Below, one piece after another: positions 52,322 through 62,591 of a stretch of DNA of 64,000 nucleotides. Each line of letters opens with the position of its first letter. Position 1 is the first letter of the stretch. The stretch is from Tenebrionibacter intestinalis. GTDB lineage: Bacteria; Pseudomonadota; Gammaproteobacteria; Enterobacterales; Enterobacteriaceae. The stretch covers positions 1-64,000 of the forward strand of contig NZ_JAEPBH010000013.1 in NCBI RefSeq assembly GCF_016632365.1. The letters run 5' to 3'. The translations under genes were made by a program, and so were the position numbers. The notes under the pieces were generated by a model that had not been told where the DNA came from, searched no databases, and was given only the letters and a program-made list of their open reading frames with translations.

Positions 52322-53518
52322 ATGTTAAAAGTTCTCCTGCTTTTTCTTTTGCTGATTGCCGGAATTGTGCTTGGGCCTGTGCTGGCCGGCCATCAGGGTT
52401 ATGTGCTTATACAGACCAATAGCTGGAATATCGAAACCAGTATTACCGCGTTGGGTATTATACTGGCGCTCCTGATTCTGGCGCTGTTCGCCATTGAATG
52501 GTTGCTGCGTCGACTGTTACATACCGGTTCACGCACCCGCGGCTGGTTTGTGGGACGTAAACGCCGCCGTGCCAGCAAGCAAACCAACCTTGCGCTCATT
52601 AAACTGGCGGAAGGCGACTACCAGCAGGTGGAAAAGCTGCTTTCTAAAAATGCCGACCATGCTGAACAGCCAGTCGTGAACTACTTGCTGGCCGCTGAGG
52701 CGGCACAGCAGCGGGGCGACGATATTCGCGCTAACCAGCACCTGGCCCGCGCTTGCGAAATGTCGAGCGGCGATCCTATTCCTGTTGAAATTACTCGCGT
52801 ACGTTTACAACTGGCGCGCAATGAAAACCACGCCGCGCGTCACGGCGTTGACAGGTTGCTGGAAGTTGCGCCACGTCATCCGGAAGTGCTGCGACTTGCC
52901 GAACAGGCCTATATTCGCACCGGTGCGTGGAGCTCATTGCTTGATATTCTGCATTCTATGGAAAAAGCGCAGGTAGGCGATGAAGCGCATCGCGCAGCGC
53001 TGGAGCAACAGGCATGGATTGGCCTGATGGATCAGGCGCGCGCAGATCAGGGCAGCGAAGGGCTGAAAGCCTGGTGGAAAAACCAGAGTCGTAAAACGCG
53101 CCAACAACCGGCGCTGCAGGTTGCAATGGCTGAGCACCTCATTGAGTGTGATGATAGCGAAACGGCGCAGCAAATCATTCTCGATGGCCTGAAACGCGAA
53201 TATAACGACTCGCTGGCGATGCTCATTCCACGCCTGCAAACCACCAACCCCGAGCAGATTGAAAAGGCGCTTCGCCAGTTAATTAAAACGCATGGCGATC
53301 GCCCGTTGTTGTGGAGCACGCTGGGGCAAATGCTGATGAAGCACGCTGAATGGCGTGAAGCCAGCTTCGCTTTCCGCGCTGCGCTAAAACAGCGTCCGGA
53401 TGCCTACGATTACGCCTGGCTTGCCGACACGCTCGATAAACTCAAGCAGCCGGAAGAGGCCGCCGCAATGCGCCATGATGGCCTGTTATTAACGCTAAAG
53501 AATAACCCAGGAAGCTAA
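52322..53518 (+). CDS. hemY: HemY, TPR-containing inner-membrane protein
   Basis: 398 residues. Two N-terminal membrane helices (about 1-25 and 40-63) are followed by a basic segment and a tetratricopeptide domain (about 80-390). It is thought to organise late haem enzymes and is not the Bacillus HemY oxidase. It is the last gene of the operon; a hairpin and a 141-bp repeat follow. Confidence 0.95.
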   Translation: MLKVLLLFLLLIAGIVLGPVLAGHQGYVLIQTNSWNIETSITALGIILALLILALFAIEWLLRRLLHTGSRTRGWFVGRKRRRASKQTNLALIKLAEGDYQQVEKLLSKNADHAEQPVVNYLLAAEAAQQRGDDIRANQHLARACEMSSGDPIPVEITRVRLQLARNENHAARHGVDRLLEVAPRHPEVLRLAEQAYIRTGAWSSLLDILHSMEKAQVGDEAHRAALEQQAWIGLMDQARADQGSEGLKAWWKNQSRKTRQQPALQVAMAEHLIECDDSETAQQIILDGLKREYNDSLAMLIPRLQTTNPEQIEKALRQLIKTHGDRPLLWSTLGQMLMKHAEWREASFAFRAALKQRPDAYDYAWLADTLDKLKQPEEAAAMRHDGLLLTLKNNPGS

Positions 53519-53571
53519 GCGCGTCTGGTGTATAACGTCGGCCTGCCGACGAATTCCGATAACGCGGGTGT

Positions 53572-53603
53572 AAAAGGGTCCATGTATTTACATGGACCCT
53601 TTT
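53572..53603 (+). terminator. Stem-loop after hemY, left of the repeat element
   Basis: A 14-bp stem (AAAAGGGTCC..GGACCCTTTT) with an ATTT loop lies 53 bases after hemY. No T-run of more than four follows; the element begins immediately after it. A loose T-run CTTTTTTAAA on the far side (53744-53753) may be the original tail. Unlike the other two sites, no second stem-loop is present on the far side. Confidence 0.6.
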
Positions 53604-53744
53604 CAGATTGTTGACAAAGAAGGTAAAAACGGGGTTTTTCCTTCTTTGTGGTAAGCAGGCGACAATCAATGCATTGATTTTCATTGTCTTTTCTTGTAAT
53701 TCATCCATCCTGTCTGTGACAGGATGGGGTTTGTCAGCAGCCTC
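53604..53744 (+). repeat. Three-hairpin intergenic element, copy C (hemY 3' flank)
   Basis: 141 bp, same family as copies A and B. It starts CAGATTGTTGACAAAG and ends TTTGTCAGCAGCCTC, with the long A/T hairpin, the GCATTGATT-type palindrome region and the CCATCCTGTC..GACAGGATGG hairpin (53705-53727). The left side touches the hemY stem-loop. The right side continues directly as CTTTTTTAAATAG, as if the second terminator copy was lost. Confidence 0.85.
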
Positions 53745-53855
53745 CTTTTTTAAATAGCGCTTTCAGGCCCTGACGCTATTCACCTTACCGTTTCTGGTGT
53801 TGCTCAACCCTCCCGGTACACCTTTACTGGACACAGGCAAAAAGCATTTCCTCCG

Positions 53856-53910
53856 CCACTGGCAGCCTGGGTGAGCGCGCGCAGCGTACCTGCGGCGTGA
53901 AGGATGAAGT
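53856..53910 (+). repeat. Partial ERIC-like repeat
   Basis: CACTGGCAGCCTGGGTGAGC and the following GCGTGAAGGATGAAG resemble the second half of the enterobacterial repetitive intergenic consensus (GTGACTGGGGTGAGCG ... GCACCTGC ... GAAG). The first half is missing or degraded. Confidence 0.6.
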
Positions 53911-53954
53911 CCGCTTTGCCCAAAATAATTCGGGTTGCGAGAAGGCGGCAAGCG

Positions 53955-54033
53955 GGCGAATTCCCGGGAGTTTACACCGGTAAGTGACCGGGGCGCGCGC
54001 GGCCAGCGCACCTGTGGCGCGCAGGATGAAGGG
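53955..54033 (+). repeat. ERIC-type repeat
   Basis: GCGAATTCCCGGGAGTTTAC at the start and GGTAAGTGACCGGGGCG, GCGCACCTG and GATGAAGGGC further on follow the ERIC consensus in order, with compensatory-looking changes in the stem. ERICs are intergenic palindromic elements of enteric bacteria, transcribed but with no proven role. Confidence 0.75.
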
Positions 54034-54034
54034 C

Positions 54035-54063
54035 AAAAAAATACCCGCCAAAATTTGACGGGC
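54035..54063 (-). terminator. Minus-strand hairpin with a T-run
   Basis: On the minus strand GCCCGTC and GGCGGGT pair around AAATTTT and are followed by ATTTTTTTG. It has no obvious gene upstream on that strand between 54070 and the tRNA terminator at 54860. Confidence 0.6.
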
Positions 54064-54859
54064 AACAAACAGGTCTGTGTGACAACTTAATAGTGCTTCA
54101 CTCAACGTGGTGTCCGTATTGTCTGATGAGGCGAACAGGCCGCGACATCTGTTAGTGGACGATAAGCACTGTAAAAGGCTCTGCATCATTCCTGGGTTTA
54201 TGAAGCCAGGGGCAAACATAAGAGATGGAATGAGCATCTACCACTATACTAATGCATTTAACATGCCAGGTTTGTAATCTTAATAAATATCAGTGCGTTA
54301 GCTTGTCCTGGTAATTGGTTAGCAACAAAACTTATCTACAATGTCGTCACAAGGAAACACAAATCTACGTATAAAATAAAACAAATATAAATCAATACAT
54401 TAAACGTCTCAAAACAGCGACAAATAATCCCGGGTTGTCGCCAATCGCAGACATACCCTCGCCTGACGGGTTGATAAAAAAGTAACGAACAAAATAGATG
54501 TGAAAAACCTGCTTTTCCTCCGGCAACAACATGCCGCAAAGAAAACCAGCGGGAAAATTTTCTTATTCCTGACGGCATTAGAGGGTAGCTGAATTTAAAA
54601 AGGATCTGCCTGAAGCCTTTTTTCACGCATCATTCAGGTATGTTTTCTGTGTCATTTTACCGGGAAGCGACCCGCAGGGATGGAATACAGGTAATAGCCA
54701 TATTCCAGAAGGTAAGGCCCCTTACCGGGGGGCTGAAATAATCGGTTAATAACGATTAGCGGAATAGTCACTCTCGCCAGGTTACAGGTTCCGTCGTTAT
54801 ATCTTGGATGTATAACCAAACTATCTGGCCGTAAAAGTAACAGGCCAAACCACAGGGCG
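54064..54859. other. Region without a supported gene
   Basis: About 800 bases, A+T-rich in the middle (54240-54410), with no ribosome binding site in front of any plausible frame. Frames at 54336-54626 (96 codons, GTG start) and 54652-54873 (crossing the tRNA terminator) have irregular composition and no recognisable motif. In E. coli aslA and aslB occupy this place. It could hold a small RNA or decayed sequence; I cannot say more. Confidence 0.5.
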
Positions 54860-54898
54860 AAAAAAAGCCACAACTTCCAGGAAGTTGTGGCTTTTTTT
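54860..54898 (-). terminator. Terminator of the tRNA operon
   Basis: AGCCACAACTT and AAGTTGTGGCT form a stem around CCAGG, followed on the minus strand by a run of seven T. A T-run on the plus side means it may work in both directions. It lies 39 bases after tRNA-Pro. Confidence 0.88.
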
Positions 54899-54936
54899 CA
54901 TTTCTGGCCCGGACTGAACCAGGCCATACTGTAATT

Positions 54937-55013
54937 TGGTCGGCGAGAGAGGATTCGAACCTCCGACCCACTGGTCCCAAACCAGTTGCGCTACCAGGCT
55001 GCGCTACTCGCCG
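54937..55013 (-). tRNA. proM: tRNA-Pro (UGG)
   Basis: 77 bases including the encoded CCA. Read on the minus strand, the anticodon loop is TTTGGGA with anticodon TGG. The D-loop AGCGCAGCCTGGTAGCGC and T-arm GGTTCGAATCC are standard. It is the last tRNA of the Arg-His-Leu-Pro operon. Confidence 0.97.
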
Positions 55014-55047
55014 AATACTGCTCTATATCTTGCTTTACTAAAGGTTG

Positions 55048-55134
55048 TGGTGCGAGGGGGGGGACTTGAACCCCCACGTCCGTAAGGACACTAACACCTG
55101 AAGCTAGCGCGTCTACCAATTCCGCCACCTTCGC
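55048..55134 (-). tRNA. leuT: tRNA-Leu (CAG)
   Basis: 87 bases with a long class II variable arm (TGTCCTTACGGACG). The anticodon is CAG in CTTCAGGT. It has the encoded CCA. Confidence 0.97.
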
Positions 55135-55148
55135 ATACCACTAAATAA

Positions 55149-55224
55149 TGGGGTGGCTAATGGGACTCGAACCCACGACAACTGGAATCACAATCCAGGG
55201 CTCTACCAACTGAGCTATAGCCAC
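55149..55224 (-). tRNA. hisR: tRNA-His (GUG)
   Basis: 76 bases. The anticodon GTG lies in ATTGTGAT. The encoded sequence starts GTGGCTATAGCTCAGTTGG and ends with the CCA. Confidence 0.97.
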
Positions 55225-55287
55225 CATTGTCTATTTTCACGCGATACTACTTGTTCGTACCACCGCAGCTCCAGCGCCTGTAAACAA

Positions 55288-55364
<77 letters not shown>

Positions 55365-55385
55365 GTAGCGCCGTTGCGGAGGGGG

Positions 55386-55414
55386 ATACTACGGACTTCG
55401 CGCCCTGCTGTCTA
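55386..55414 (-). promoter_or_regulatory. Promoter of the argX-hisR-leuT-proM operon
   Basis: On the minus strand TAGACA (55409-55414), a 17-bp spacer and TAGTAT (55386-55391) precede a C-rich discriminator (CCCCCTCCGC). The G+C-rich discriminator suggests stringent control. It lies just after the thrP stop. Confidence 0.75.
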
Positions 55415-55466
55415 GTGCTTTTTTTCATAAAATGCGCGTTTGGTTATGCTTTGCGCACTCCATGTA

Positions 55467-56852
55467 TCAACGGCTCTGCTTTACCGATTCTACGTGTTTT
55501 CCCAATCCTAAAAACTTATAGGCCACCGCCACCCCGGCAAGGAACAGTCCCCCCACAACCAGCGACATACGCGTGTCAACATTGATGCCCATTCCCACCA
55601 GCACACAAATTAAAAACGCTATTGTCAGCCAGTTTGCCCAGGGAAACATCAGCGAGCGAAACGGATGGCTGACAATCGCATCGCGGTGCGCTTTACGAAA
55701 GCGCAGTTGGCTAATCAGAATGACAAACCACGGCACCATCCCCGGCAATACGCTGGCGCTGTAAACATAAACAAACACCGCCTGCGGGTTAGGAATAATA
55801 TAGTTAAGGCAGGAGCCCGCCAGCAATATCAGTACGGAAACCGCCACGCCGGCTACAGGAACGCCGTTTTTCGCTACTTTCCCCAACGCCGCCGGGAGCT
55901 GGCGGTTATTAGCCAGTGCGTAGAGCATGCGCCCACAGCTATACATACCGCTATTACAGCCGGACAGCGCAGCCGTAAGCACCACAAAGTTAATAATGCC
56001 CGCAGCGGCAGTAATGCCAATTTTGGCAAAAGTCAGTACAAAGGGACTGCCGTTAGCGCCGATGTCATTCCACGCAAAGAGCGTAACAATAACAAAAATC
56101 GCGCCCACGTAGAAAATCAGGATACGCCACAGCACCTTCCCTACCGCGCTGCGTAAAGTCACCTGCGGATTTTTCGCTTCACCGGCGGTAATACCGATAA
56201 GCTCCACGCCCTGGTAGGACGCCACCACAATACACAGCGCCGTCAGAAAGCCTTTCCAGCCGCCGGCAAAGAAGCCGCCATGTTCCGTCAGGTTGCTAAA
56301 GCCTGTCGGGCTACCGCCGTTACCAAAGCCAAAGAAAATAACGCCAAGGCCTACCACAATCATCACAATAATAGTGGTAACTTTAATCATGGCGAACCAG
56401 AATTCAATTTCGCCATACAGGCGCACCGCCGCAAGATTCGCCAGCGCGACCAGGCCTACAGCAATAAGAGCGGGTATCCACTGCGCTATATCAGGAAACC
56501 AGTACTGCACATAAACCCCGATAGCCGTGATCTCGGAGATACCTACCGCCATCCACATAAACCAGTAGGACCAGGCCGTAAGGTAGCCAAAGAAGGGGCT
56601 CATATAACGGTGAGCATAAACGGCAAAAGAGCCGGCAACCGGCTCAATAAACAGCATTTCGCCCATTGAGCGCATAATAAAAAACACAAACAGCCCGGCT
56701 ACAATATAAGCCAGTAGCACAGAAGGACCGGCCCACTTCAGCGTACTGGCGGCTCCCATAAACAGGCCTACTCCAATCGTTCCGCCAAGGGCGATTAATT
56801 CGATATGCCGCGCTTCCAGCCCGCGCTGAAGCTCAGATTTATTTTTTGCCAT
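55467..56852 (-). CDS. thrP: Threonine/serine:proton symporter of the amino-acid/polyamine family
   Basis: 461 residues with 12 membrane helices, the size of E. coli YifK/ThrP. The AAT-family motif [20 protein letters not shown] opens the protein, and [11 protein letters not shown] follows helix 5. It imports threonine and serine with H+ in E. coli. The position between wecG and the tRNA operon is the same. Confidence 0.95.
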   Translation of the reverse strand: MAKNKSELQRGLEARHIELIALGGTIGVGLFMGAASTLKWAGPSVLLAYIVAGLFVFFIMRSMGEMLFIEPVAGSFAVYAHRYMSPFFGYLTAWSYWFMWMAVGISEITAIGVYVQYWFPDIAQWIPALIAVGLVALANLAAVRLYGEIEFWFAMIKVTTIIVMIVVGLGVIFFGFGNGGSPTGFSNLTEHGGFFAGGWKGFLTALCIVVASYQGVELIGITAGEAKNPQVTLRSAVGKVLWRILIFYVGAIFVIVTLFAWNDIGANGSPFVLTFAKIGITAAAGIINFVVLTAALSGCNSGMYSCGRMLYALANNRQLPAALGKVAKNGVPVAGVAVSVLILLAGSCLNYIIPNPQAVFVYVYSASVLPGMVPWFVILISQLRFRKAHRDAIVSHPFRSLMFPWANWLTIAFLICVLVGMGINVDTRMSLVVGGLFLAGVAVAYKFLGLGKHVESVKQSR

Positions 56853-57027
56853 ACAGCCCTCTTAAAACGCCTCACAACGCCGTGCGGTTTAGCCGGTAAC
56901 TATGGTGATAAGTAAGTTGTAACCCGCAAACCCGGACCGCTGCCGGACGACGGCAATGGTTTCGTATTGTCAACGGCGCAGAAAAAAAATTCAGAGAAAA
57001 CGGGGCGGAAAAAGGCCGCCCTGCGGG

Positions 57028-57768
57028 CTACAGCCTACCGGTGTAATGCCAGGCGAGATAGCGCAATAGCCGCAACTGGCGCGTAATGCGGCTCGGCTGC
57101 GTCAGCAGACGATAAAGCCACTCCAGCCCAAGCTTCTGCCAGCGTTGCGGCGCGCGCTTAACGTGGCCGGTAAAGACATCATACGTGCCGCCAACACCCA
57201 TATATAACGCGTGAGGATAAACTGTTCGGCAGTCGCTTATCAGGATCTCCTGGCGCGGCGACCCCATCGCCACCGTCACCAGTCGGGCGCCGCTGTCGCG
57301 AATGCGGGCAAACAACGCATCACGCTCCTGCGGCGAAAAATAGCCGTCCTGGCTGCCGACTATATTGACGTTCCACCGGTTACGCAGCATCTGTTCAGTC
57401 TGCGTCAACACGGCTGGACGCCCGCCAACCAGAAACACCGGCGTGCCCTCGCGCCCGGCACGCAACATAAGCGCCTCCCACAGATCGGCCCCCGCCACCC
57501 GGGAGACCTGCGCCTGCGGATATTTTTTACGAATTGAGCGCACCAGGCTGATGCCGTCGGCGTATTTATATTCCGCAGCCTCGATCAGTTGGCGCATCCG
57601 GGCAGAGCTTTCCGCCGTCAGCACCTTTTCAGCGTTGATCGCCACCAGCGTACCCTGCTTCAGTTTGCCGCCTGCGTGAAGGTAGTCCAGCGCATGCTCC
57701 CTGTCGCGCCAGCCCAGCAGATTGAGGCCACGAATAGTGTAAACCGGCGCGTCTGACCTGTTATTCAT
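57028..57768 (-). CDS. wecG: UDP-N-acetyl-D-mannosaminuronic acid transferase
   Basis: 246 residues from the second ATG at 57768, which is better spaced from AGGA than the ATG at 57771. It adds ManNAcA to undecaprenyl-PP-GlcNAc (lipid II of enterobacterial common antigen) on the cytoplasmic face. WecG/TagA/CpsF family segments [34 protein letters not shown] and [12 protein letters not shown] are conserved. It starts inside the last codons of wzyE (11-base overlap to 57771). Confidence 0.96.
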   Translation of the reverse strand: MNNRSDAPVYTIRGLNLLGWRDREHALDYLHAGGKLKQGTLVAINAEKVLTAESSARMRQLIEAAEYKYADGISLVRSIRKKYPQAQVSRVAGADLWEALMLRAGREGTPVFLVGGRPAVLTQTEQMLRNRWNVNIVGSQDGYFSPQERDALFARIRDSGARLVTVAMGSPRQEILISDCRTVYPHALYMGVGGTYDVFTGHVKRAPQRWQKLGLEWLYRLLTQPSRITRQLRLLRYLAWHYTGRL

Positions 57769-59137
57769 CATTTTTCCTGCTCGCTGCGGAAAGTTGTGTT
57801 AAATGTTGGCTGGTTGCGCAAGACCGGGGGCGGACCAGCCCGGCGTAATCCAGCAGCCAGAAAATCAGCTTCGCCAGCAACAAACTCAGGCCAAACACAA
57901 TCAGAAAAAACACCACGCGCGATACAAAGGCATCAAGCCCTTCGCGCGCAAGCACAATCATATTGAAGATGGCGCCAAAGCAAAAGCTGTGCAAAATGGC
58001 CGCGTTATAGCGATTCTTTTCGCAGTTGCCGCGCACAAAAAGCCAGTCAAACCATTTAATGATTAGCCCCACAACCACGGCCCCTGGTACGATAAACCAT
58101 GCTCCCCCCATCACCAGTAGCGAACCAATTAGCGTCGGTGAGATAGCCAGCCCGGAGTGATTATTAAGCACTTCCCAGGTAAAATAATTAGCGCTGTTCA
58201 GTATCACGGCAGGCCTGTCCGGCCATAACCACGACGGAATAAACACATAAAAGTCGCGTACAATCGGCGCCAGCCCCTGAAACGCAATATTGTCGTAATG
58301 CTGAATCAATAACGCCAGATTCTCCCACGGCGAGAAGGTATCGCGGGTGAGATACAAAAAGGTATAAAACGCCTCATCGCCGCTGACGTTCAGCCCATAG
58401 CGCTTGAGCGCCAGCCAGAACATCCCCACCACGCCAAGCGCGCCTGCCGCCGCCAGCAACCACAAAGAGATCCAGCCGCGTATCAAACCGATAAACAGAA
58501 AAATGGCGAACGCAATAATGATATTAGCGCGCGTGCCGCCCACAATGGCATAAGTCAGCAGACCAAACCCTACGGTACTGACCAGAAAACCAAGCCAGCG
58601 GGCTTTACTCTGGCGCAAAAAATAAACCACCAGCATCGCCGGAATAAAAAAGTAAAAAAAGCGCTTCAGCGCCACACCGGAAACCTGGCTTGAAAAAATC
58701 TGGCTGTAGGACTTTAGCTTAAAGAGCAAAAAACCATTATGCAGAAAGAACACCGCCACGCTCACCAGCGCCAGCGCCAGCAAAATTATCCAGGTGAGGT
58801 TTGTTTCCACGCGATTCATACTAAACAGCCGCCCGACAGGCGGGTATTGCGTTGACCGCAGCCGAATTTTATAGGCGGTATAATACACAGCATAAAAACA
58901 ACTGGCCGACAGCAGCGCCTGTAGTAGCGTAAACGCAGGCGCCACGCCCACGTTAAACCGGAACGCCAGCATAGCGGTAAACGGAAAGCCGAAAAAAAAA
59001 GTTAGCAAAAAGAGAAGCGAAAAGAGGACGTTAAAGTTAAAACGCACCCGACGAAATTCTCGCCAGGTAAGCGTACCGATGAACAGTACTGACAGGCTCC
59101 AGACAAAAAACAGGCCGCCAAATTGCAGTAAACTCAT
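57761..59137 (-). CDS. wzyE: Enterobacterial common antigen polymerase WzyE
   Basis: 458 residues with about ten to twelve hydrophobic segments. It polymerises the trisaccharide repeat units of the common antigen in the periplasmic leaflet. The large loop with [22 protein letters not shown] is typical. It overlaps wecF by 4 bases and wecG by 8-11 bases. Confidence 0.94.
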   Translation of the reverse strand: MSLLQFGGLFFVWSLSVLFIGTLTWREFRRVRFNFNVLFSLLFLLTFFFGFPFTAMLAFRFNVGVAPAFTLLQALLSASCFYAVYYTAYKIRLRSTQYPPVGRLFSMNRVETNLTWIILLALALVSVAVFFLHNGFLLFKLKSYSQIFSSQVSGVALKRFFYFFIPAMLVVYFLRQSKARWLGFLVSTVGFGLLTYAIVGGTRANIIIAFAIFLFIGLIRGWISLWLLAAAGALGVVGMFWLALKRYGLNVSGDEAFYTFLYLTRDTFSPWENLALLIQHYDNIAFQGLAPIVRDFYVFIPSWLWPDRPAVILNSANYFTWEVLNNHSGLAISPTLIGSLLVMGGAWFIVPGAVVVGLIIKWFDWLFVRGNCEKNRYNAAILHSFCFGAIFNMIVLAREGLDAFVSRVVFFLIVFGLSLLLAKLIFWLLDYAGLVRPRSCATSQHLTQLSAASRKNDE

Positions 59138-60210
59138 ACCGACTCTCCCGACGCCACGCGCAGCGCATTCTCCCAGCCAGCGATATAGTTCGGGCTGAAA
59201 AAAGCAATGCGGCTTTTATCTACGTTCTGCAACTGCCGCTGCGCCTCACGCACCACCCGCTTATCCAGGCTGTCTGTCGTAAACAACACCGGCAACTGCT
59301 GTTCAGCCATATCCAGCCAGAACGGATTTTCACGATTCAATACGCAGGGAACGCCCGCCTGAATCAGCAAACACAGCGTGCCGATGCCCTGCTGGCGCGC
59401 AAAAATAAAGTACCCCAGATCGCAGCCGCGCAGTAGCTCAAGATAAGCGTCAAACGGCATATTTTCACGTAGTATGGTGAGATTATCGGCGCTAAAAAGC
59501 GTTTTCGCTTCCTGCTCAACATGACGGATATAGGCCTCATTTCCACTGGGGTATCCCATCGGCACCACCACCCTTACGCCATCGCCAAACTGGCGATGTA
59601 TTTCCCGTAACGCGATAACGTGCCTGTTGCTGCAATCGCCGGAGTTACCGACCAGAACGGTAAGCTTCCGGCCTTCTTCACGCCGGTTTTCCAACGTATT
59701 TAACGCAGGATCCATACGCGTCGGGAAATAGAGCAATCCGGTCGCAATGTTTGAATAATGCGTCACGAAATAGAGCAGGTCGCCACGGGTACCAAACACG
59801 TGCCCTACGCGCCTGTGCGCCATACGGCGCAGCCTGTAAAAAAGCCGAAACTTCAGGCTGGCGGCCGCCTCGTAGAGATCCGCACCCCAGATATGCCAGC
59901 TCGCCTGATCCGGCTTAAGGCCGCCGAAAAGCAGCGCCAGCCATATCCCGGTATTAAACTGGCCGTGGAAAAAGAAACGCTGTCGGCGGTTTGCCCGCGC
60001 TCTGGCGACCACCGCTTTAGCCAGCGCTTTTTTGCTGTCAAACAAGGCGATATCCAGTCCGGGGTAGGCGTTCACCAGCGCCAGATCTTCGCTCACCACC
60101 ATAAACTTTTTTCCCTGTTCAGGCGCATTCAGCGTCTGCGCAAAGAACTCAAGCACTGTGCGATTATGATGCGGGATATCCGATCCCAGTACGTGAATCA
60201 GTGTAGTCAT
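59134..60210 (-). CDS. wecF: TDP-N-acetylfucosamine:lipid II N-acetylfucosaminyltransferase
   Basis: 358 residues. It transfers Fuc4NAc from its TDP derivative to make lipid III of the common antigen. It is a GT-B-type enzyme with the [13 protein letters not shown] start, [13 protein letters not shown] and the C-terminal [15 protein letters not shown]. It overlaps both neighbours by 4 bases. Confidence 0.95.
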   Translation of the reverse strand: MTTLIHVLGSDIPHHNRTVLEFFAQTLNAPEQGKKFMVVSEDLALVNAYPGLDIALFDSKKALAKAVVARARANRRQRFFFHGQFNTGIWLALLFGGLKPDQASWHIWGADLYEAAASLKFRLFYRLRRMAHRRVGHVFGTRGDLLYFVTHYSNIATGLLYFPTRMDPALNTLENRREEGRKLTVLVGNSGDCSNRHVIALREIHRQFGDGVRVVVPMGYPSGNEAYIRHVEQEAKTLFSADNLTILRENMPFDAYLELLRGCDLGYFIFARQQGIGTLCLLIQAGVPCVLNRENPFWLDMAEQQLPVLFTTDSLDKRVVREAQRQLQNVDKSRIAFFSPNYIAGWENALRVASGESV

Positions 60211-61457
60211 ACTCGTTTACGCCAGATTAAAAATGCACAGACGCACAGGAAAAACCAGACGATATACGTTGCCATATAGGCCTGTGCCGCGCCCAGCGCG
60301 CCGTGCGCAGGGATAAGCCAGCGAGAAAACCCCGTCAGCAGCGCAAACTGGCCTAGTTCCGCCACGACGTACAGACGCAGGGAGGCTTTTGCAATAATAA
60401 GATAGCCAAAAACATAAGCGCCAACTTTCAACACATCGCCAACCAACTGCCAGGCGAACAGATCGCGCATGGCGGTAAATTTTGCTGAAAAAAGCAGCCA
60501 GATGGCAACATCGCGCAATAACCATACCATCAGCCCCACCATCGCGACCGCAGGCAGCACAAAGCGCATCGCTTTACCTATTTCACGGCTGATATCCGCT
60601 TTTTCGGTCAAACGTGACAATGTGGGCAGCAAATAGACGCTGAACGAAGCCGTAATGAATTGCAGCCAGGCATCCGAAATGCTGCTCACACCCTGCCAGA
60701 TGCCTACCGCATCCCAGCCATAGCGCGCCGCCAGCAGGTTACGCATCATCACGTAAGCCACCGGCATAGTCACCGAGGTTATGAGCGCCATCAGCGTAAA
60801 TTTGCCAAGACGGCTGGCGATGGCGCTATCCCATGCGGGCTTAAGCCACTGGAGCGGTAAGTGTTCACGGCGCTTAAGCGAAATCACGGCGGGGATAACC
60901 ACCAGCGCAGGCGCCAGCGCCAGCCCGAACAGCGCCCCCGGATAACCGCCGATTTTCCAACACGCAATGTAGGCCAGAACGCCAGTCAAACTGCCGACGA
61001 TTAGCGCCAGCGCGTTACCGGCTGCATCACGAAACCCTTTCATGATAGCCAGCGACAGGTTTGCCCAGGCTATTCCCAGCTGTACCAACGCTAACAGCCG
61101 CACCAGGCCCTGATAGTTATCATGGCCGAATAGCCCGACGCTAACAGGGCGCGCAGCCAGCAGAAATACCAGCGCCAGCAGCGAAGAAAAACCCAGCACC
61201 ATCGCTGACGACGTGCCGACAATCTGGCGCAGATGCTGCGGTTCATCGCGATACTGCGATACGTATTTAGTGACGCCGTTAAAGATACCCGCGCCAGCCA
61301 GTACGCCCAGCACCGTCACCAGTTGCCGAAAGTTTCCCGCCATACCGACGCCGCCCGGCCCATAAGCCACCGCCAGCAGCTTTACGACCAGTAAGCCCGC
61401 GCCAATCTTTACCAACGTGGACGCCGCCGTCCATATGGAAGCTCGTGCCAGCGACAT
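60207..61457 (-). CDS. wzxE: Enterobacterial common antigen lipid III flippase
   Basis: 416 residues with 12 hydrophobic segments; it moves lipid III across the inner membrane. The MATE/Wzx-like start [25 protein letters not shown] and [12 protein letters not shown] resemble WzxE. It overlaps wecF by 4 bases and wecE by one. Confidence 0.95.
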   Translation of the reverse strand: MSLARASIWTAASTLVKIGAGLLVVKLLAVAYGPGGVGMAGNFRQLVTVLGVLAGAGIFNGVTKYVSQYRDEPQHLRQIVGTSSAMVLGFSSLLALVFLLAARPVSVGLFGHDNYQGLVRLLALVQLGIAWANLSLAIMKGFRDAAGNALALIVGSLTGVLAYIACWKIGGYPGALFGLALAPALVVIPAVISLKRREHLPLQWLKPAWDSAIASRLGKFTLMALITSVTMPVAYVMMRNLLAARYGWDAVGIWQGVSSISDAWLQFITASFSVYLLPTLSRLTEKADISREIGKAMRFVLPAVAMVGLMVWLLRDVAIWLLFSAKFTAMRDLFAWQLVGDVLKVGAYVFGYLIIAKASLRLYVVAELGQFALLTGFSRWLIPAHGALGAAQAYMATYIVWFFLCVCAFLIWRKRV

Positions 61458-62587
61458 CAGCCGAAGTAGCTCAACAGTGTATTAATGACCGTGCGCTGAT
61501 TGACTGGCGCGAGGTTATAGAATAGCGGCAGGCGCAACAGACGCTCGCTTTCTACGGTGGTGAAACGATCTTCGCCGTGAAAAATGCCAAATTGCTGGCC
61601 TGCCGGGCTGCTGTGCAGCGGAATATAGTGGAAGACAGCAAGGATATCCGCCTCTTTCAACCAGTCAATAAGCCGGCTGCGATCGTCGCCGTCGCGCAGC
61701 TTAATGTAGAACATATGGGCGTTGTGTACGCAGCCTTCAGGCAGCGCAGGCAGTTCAATCCGCCCTTTTTCCGCCAGCGGCAGGAGCGCATCGTAGTAGT
61801 TGCGCCACAGCGCCAGACGCTGCTGGTTAATAAGCTCGGCGGCCTCCAGTTGCGCCCACAAATAGGCCGCCTGTAGATCCGCCATCAAATAGCTGGAACC
61901 GATATCGCGCCAGGTATATTTGTCCACCTGGCCGCGAAAGAACTGACTGCGGTTAGTGCCTTTCTCGCGAATAATTTCCGCGCGCTCCACAAGCGTCGGA
62001 TCGTTGATAAGCGTTGCGCCGCCTTCGCCACCTGCGGTGTAGTTCTTGGTTTCATGGAAACTCAGGCAGCCAATATGGCCGATAGCGCCAAGGGCGCGCC
62101 CCTTCCAGGCAGACATTACGCCCTGCGCCGCATCTTCAATAACCCACAGGTTATGTTGCTGCGCAATGCGCATAATGACATCCATATCACAGGCAACGCC
62201 CGCGTAGTGTACCGGCACGATAGCGCGCGTTTTTTCAGAGATCGCCGCTTCAATTTTACTTTCGTCGATATTCATGGTGTCAGGACGCACATCGACAAAA
62301 ACAATACGCGCGCCGCGCAGCACGAAGGCGTTCGCGGTTGATACAAAGGTGTAGCTCGGCATAATTACTTCATCGCCGGGCTGGATATCAATCAGCAGCG
62401 CCGCCATTTCAAGCGACGCGGTGCAGGAGGGCGTTAGCAGCGCTTTACGGCTGCCGAAGCGCTGCTCCAGCCATTGCTGACAGCGGCGGGTAAAGCCGCC
62501 GTCACCGCACAGCTTGCCGCTCTCCATCGCAGAGCGCATATAGTCAATTTCGGTACCAACTATCGGCGGAGCGTTAAATGGGATCAT
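61457..62587 (-). CDS. wecE: dTDP-4-dehydro-6-deoxyglucose transaminase
   Basis: 376 residues from the ATG at 62587 (MIPFNAPPIVGTEIDYM), as in E. coli. It is a DegT/DnrJ/EryC1 aminotransferase making dTDP-4-amino-4,6-dideoxygalactose, the Fuc4NAc precursor. The PLP-lysine is in HETKNYTAGGEGG near residue 181. Its dTDP-sugar substrate would require rffG/rffH-type enzymes, which are not in this cluster. Confidence 0.97.
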   Translation of the reverse strand: MIPFNAPPIVGTEIDYMRSAMESGKLCGDGGFTRRCQQWLEQRFGSRKALLTPSCTASLEMAALLIDIQPGDEVIMPSYTFVSTANAFVLRGARIVFVDVRPDTMNIDESKIEAAISEKTRAIVPVHYAGVACDMDVIMRIAQQHNLWVIEDAAQGVMSAWKGRALGAIGHIGCLSFHETKNYTAGGEGGATLINDPTLVERAEIIREKGTNRSQFFRGQVDKYTWRDIGSSYLMADLQAAYLWAQLEAAELINQQRLALWRNYYDALLPLAEKGRIELPALPEGCVHNAHMFYIKLRDGDDRSRLIDWLKEADILAVFHYIPLHSSPAGQQFGIFHGEDRFTTVESERLLRLPLFYNLAPVNQRTVINTLLSYFG

Positions 62588-62591
62588 GTTC

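Noticed and set aside
53824-54237. 137-codon minus-strand frame
   Set aside because: It runs through both ERIC-like repeats and a terminator, which explains the open frame.
54336-54626. 96-codon minus-strand frame with a GTG start
   Set aside because: No ribosome binding site, irregular Cys/Phe-rich composition in an A+T-rich stretch, and no recognisable motif.
54652-54873. 73-codon minus-strand frame
   Set aside because: It begins inside the tRNA operon terminator and has no ribosome binding site.
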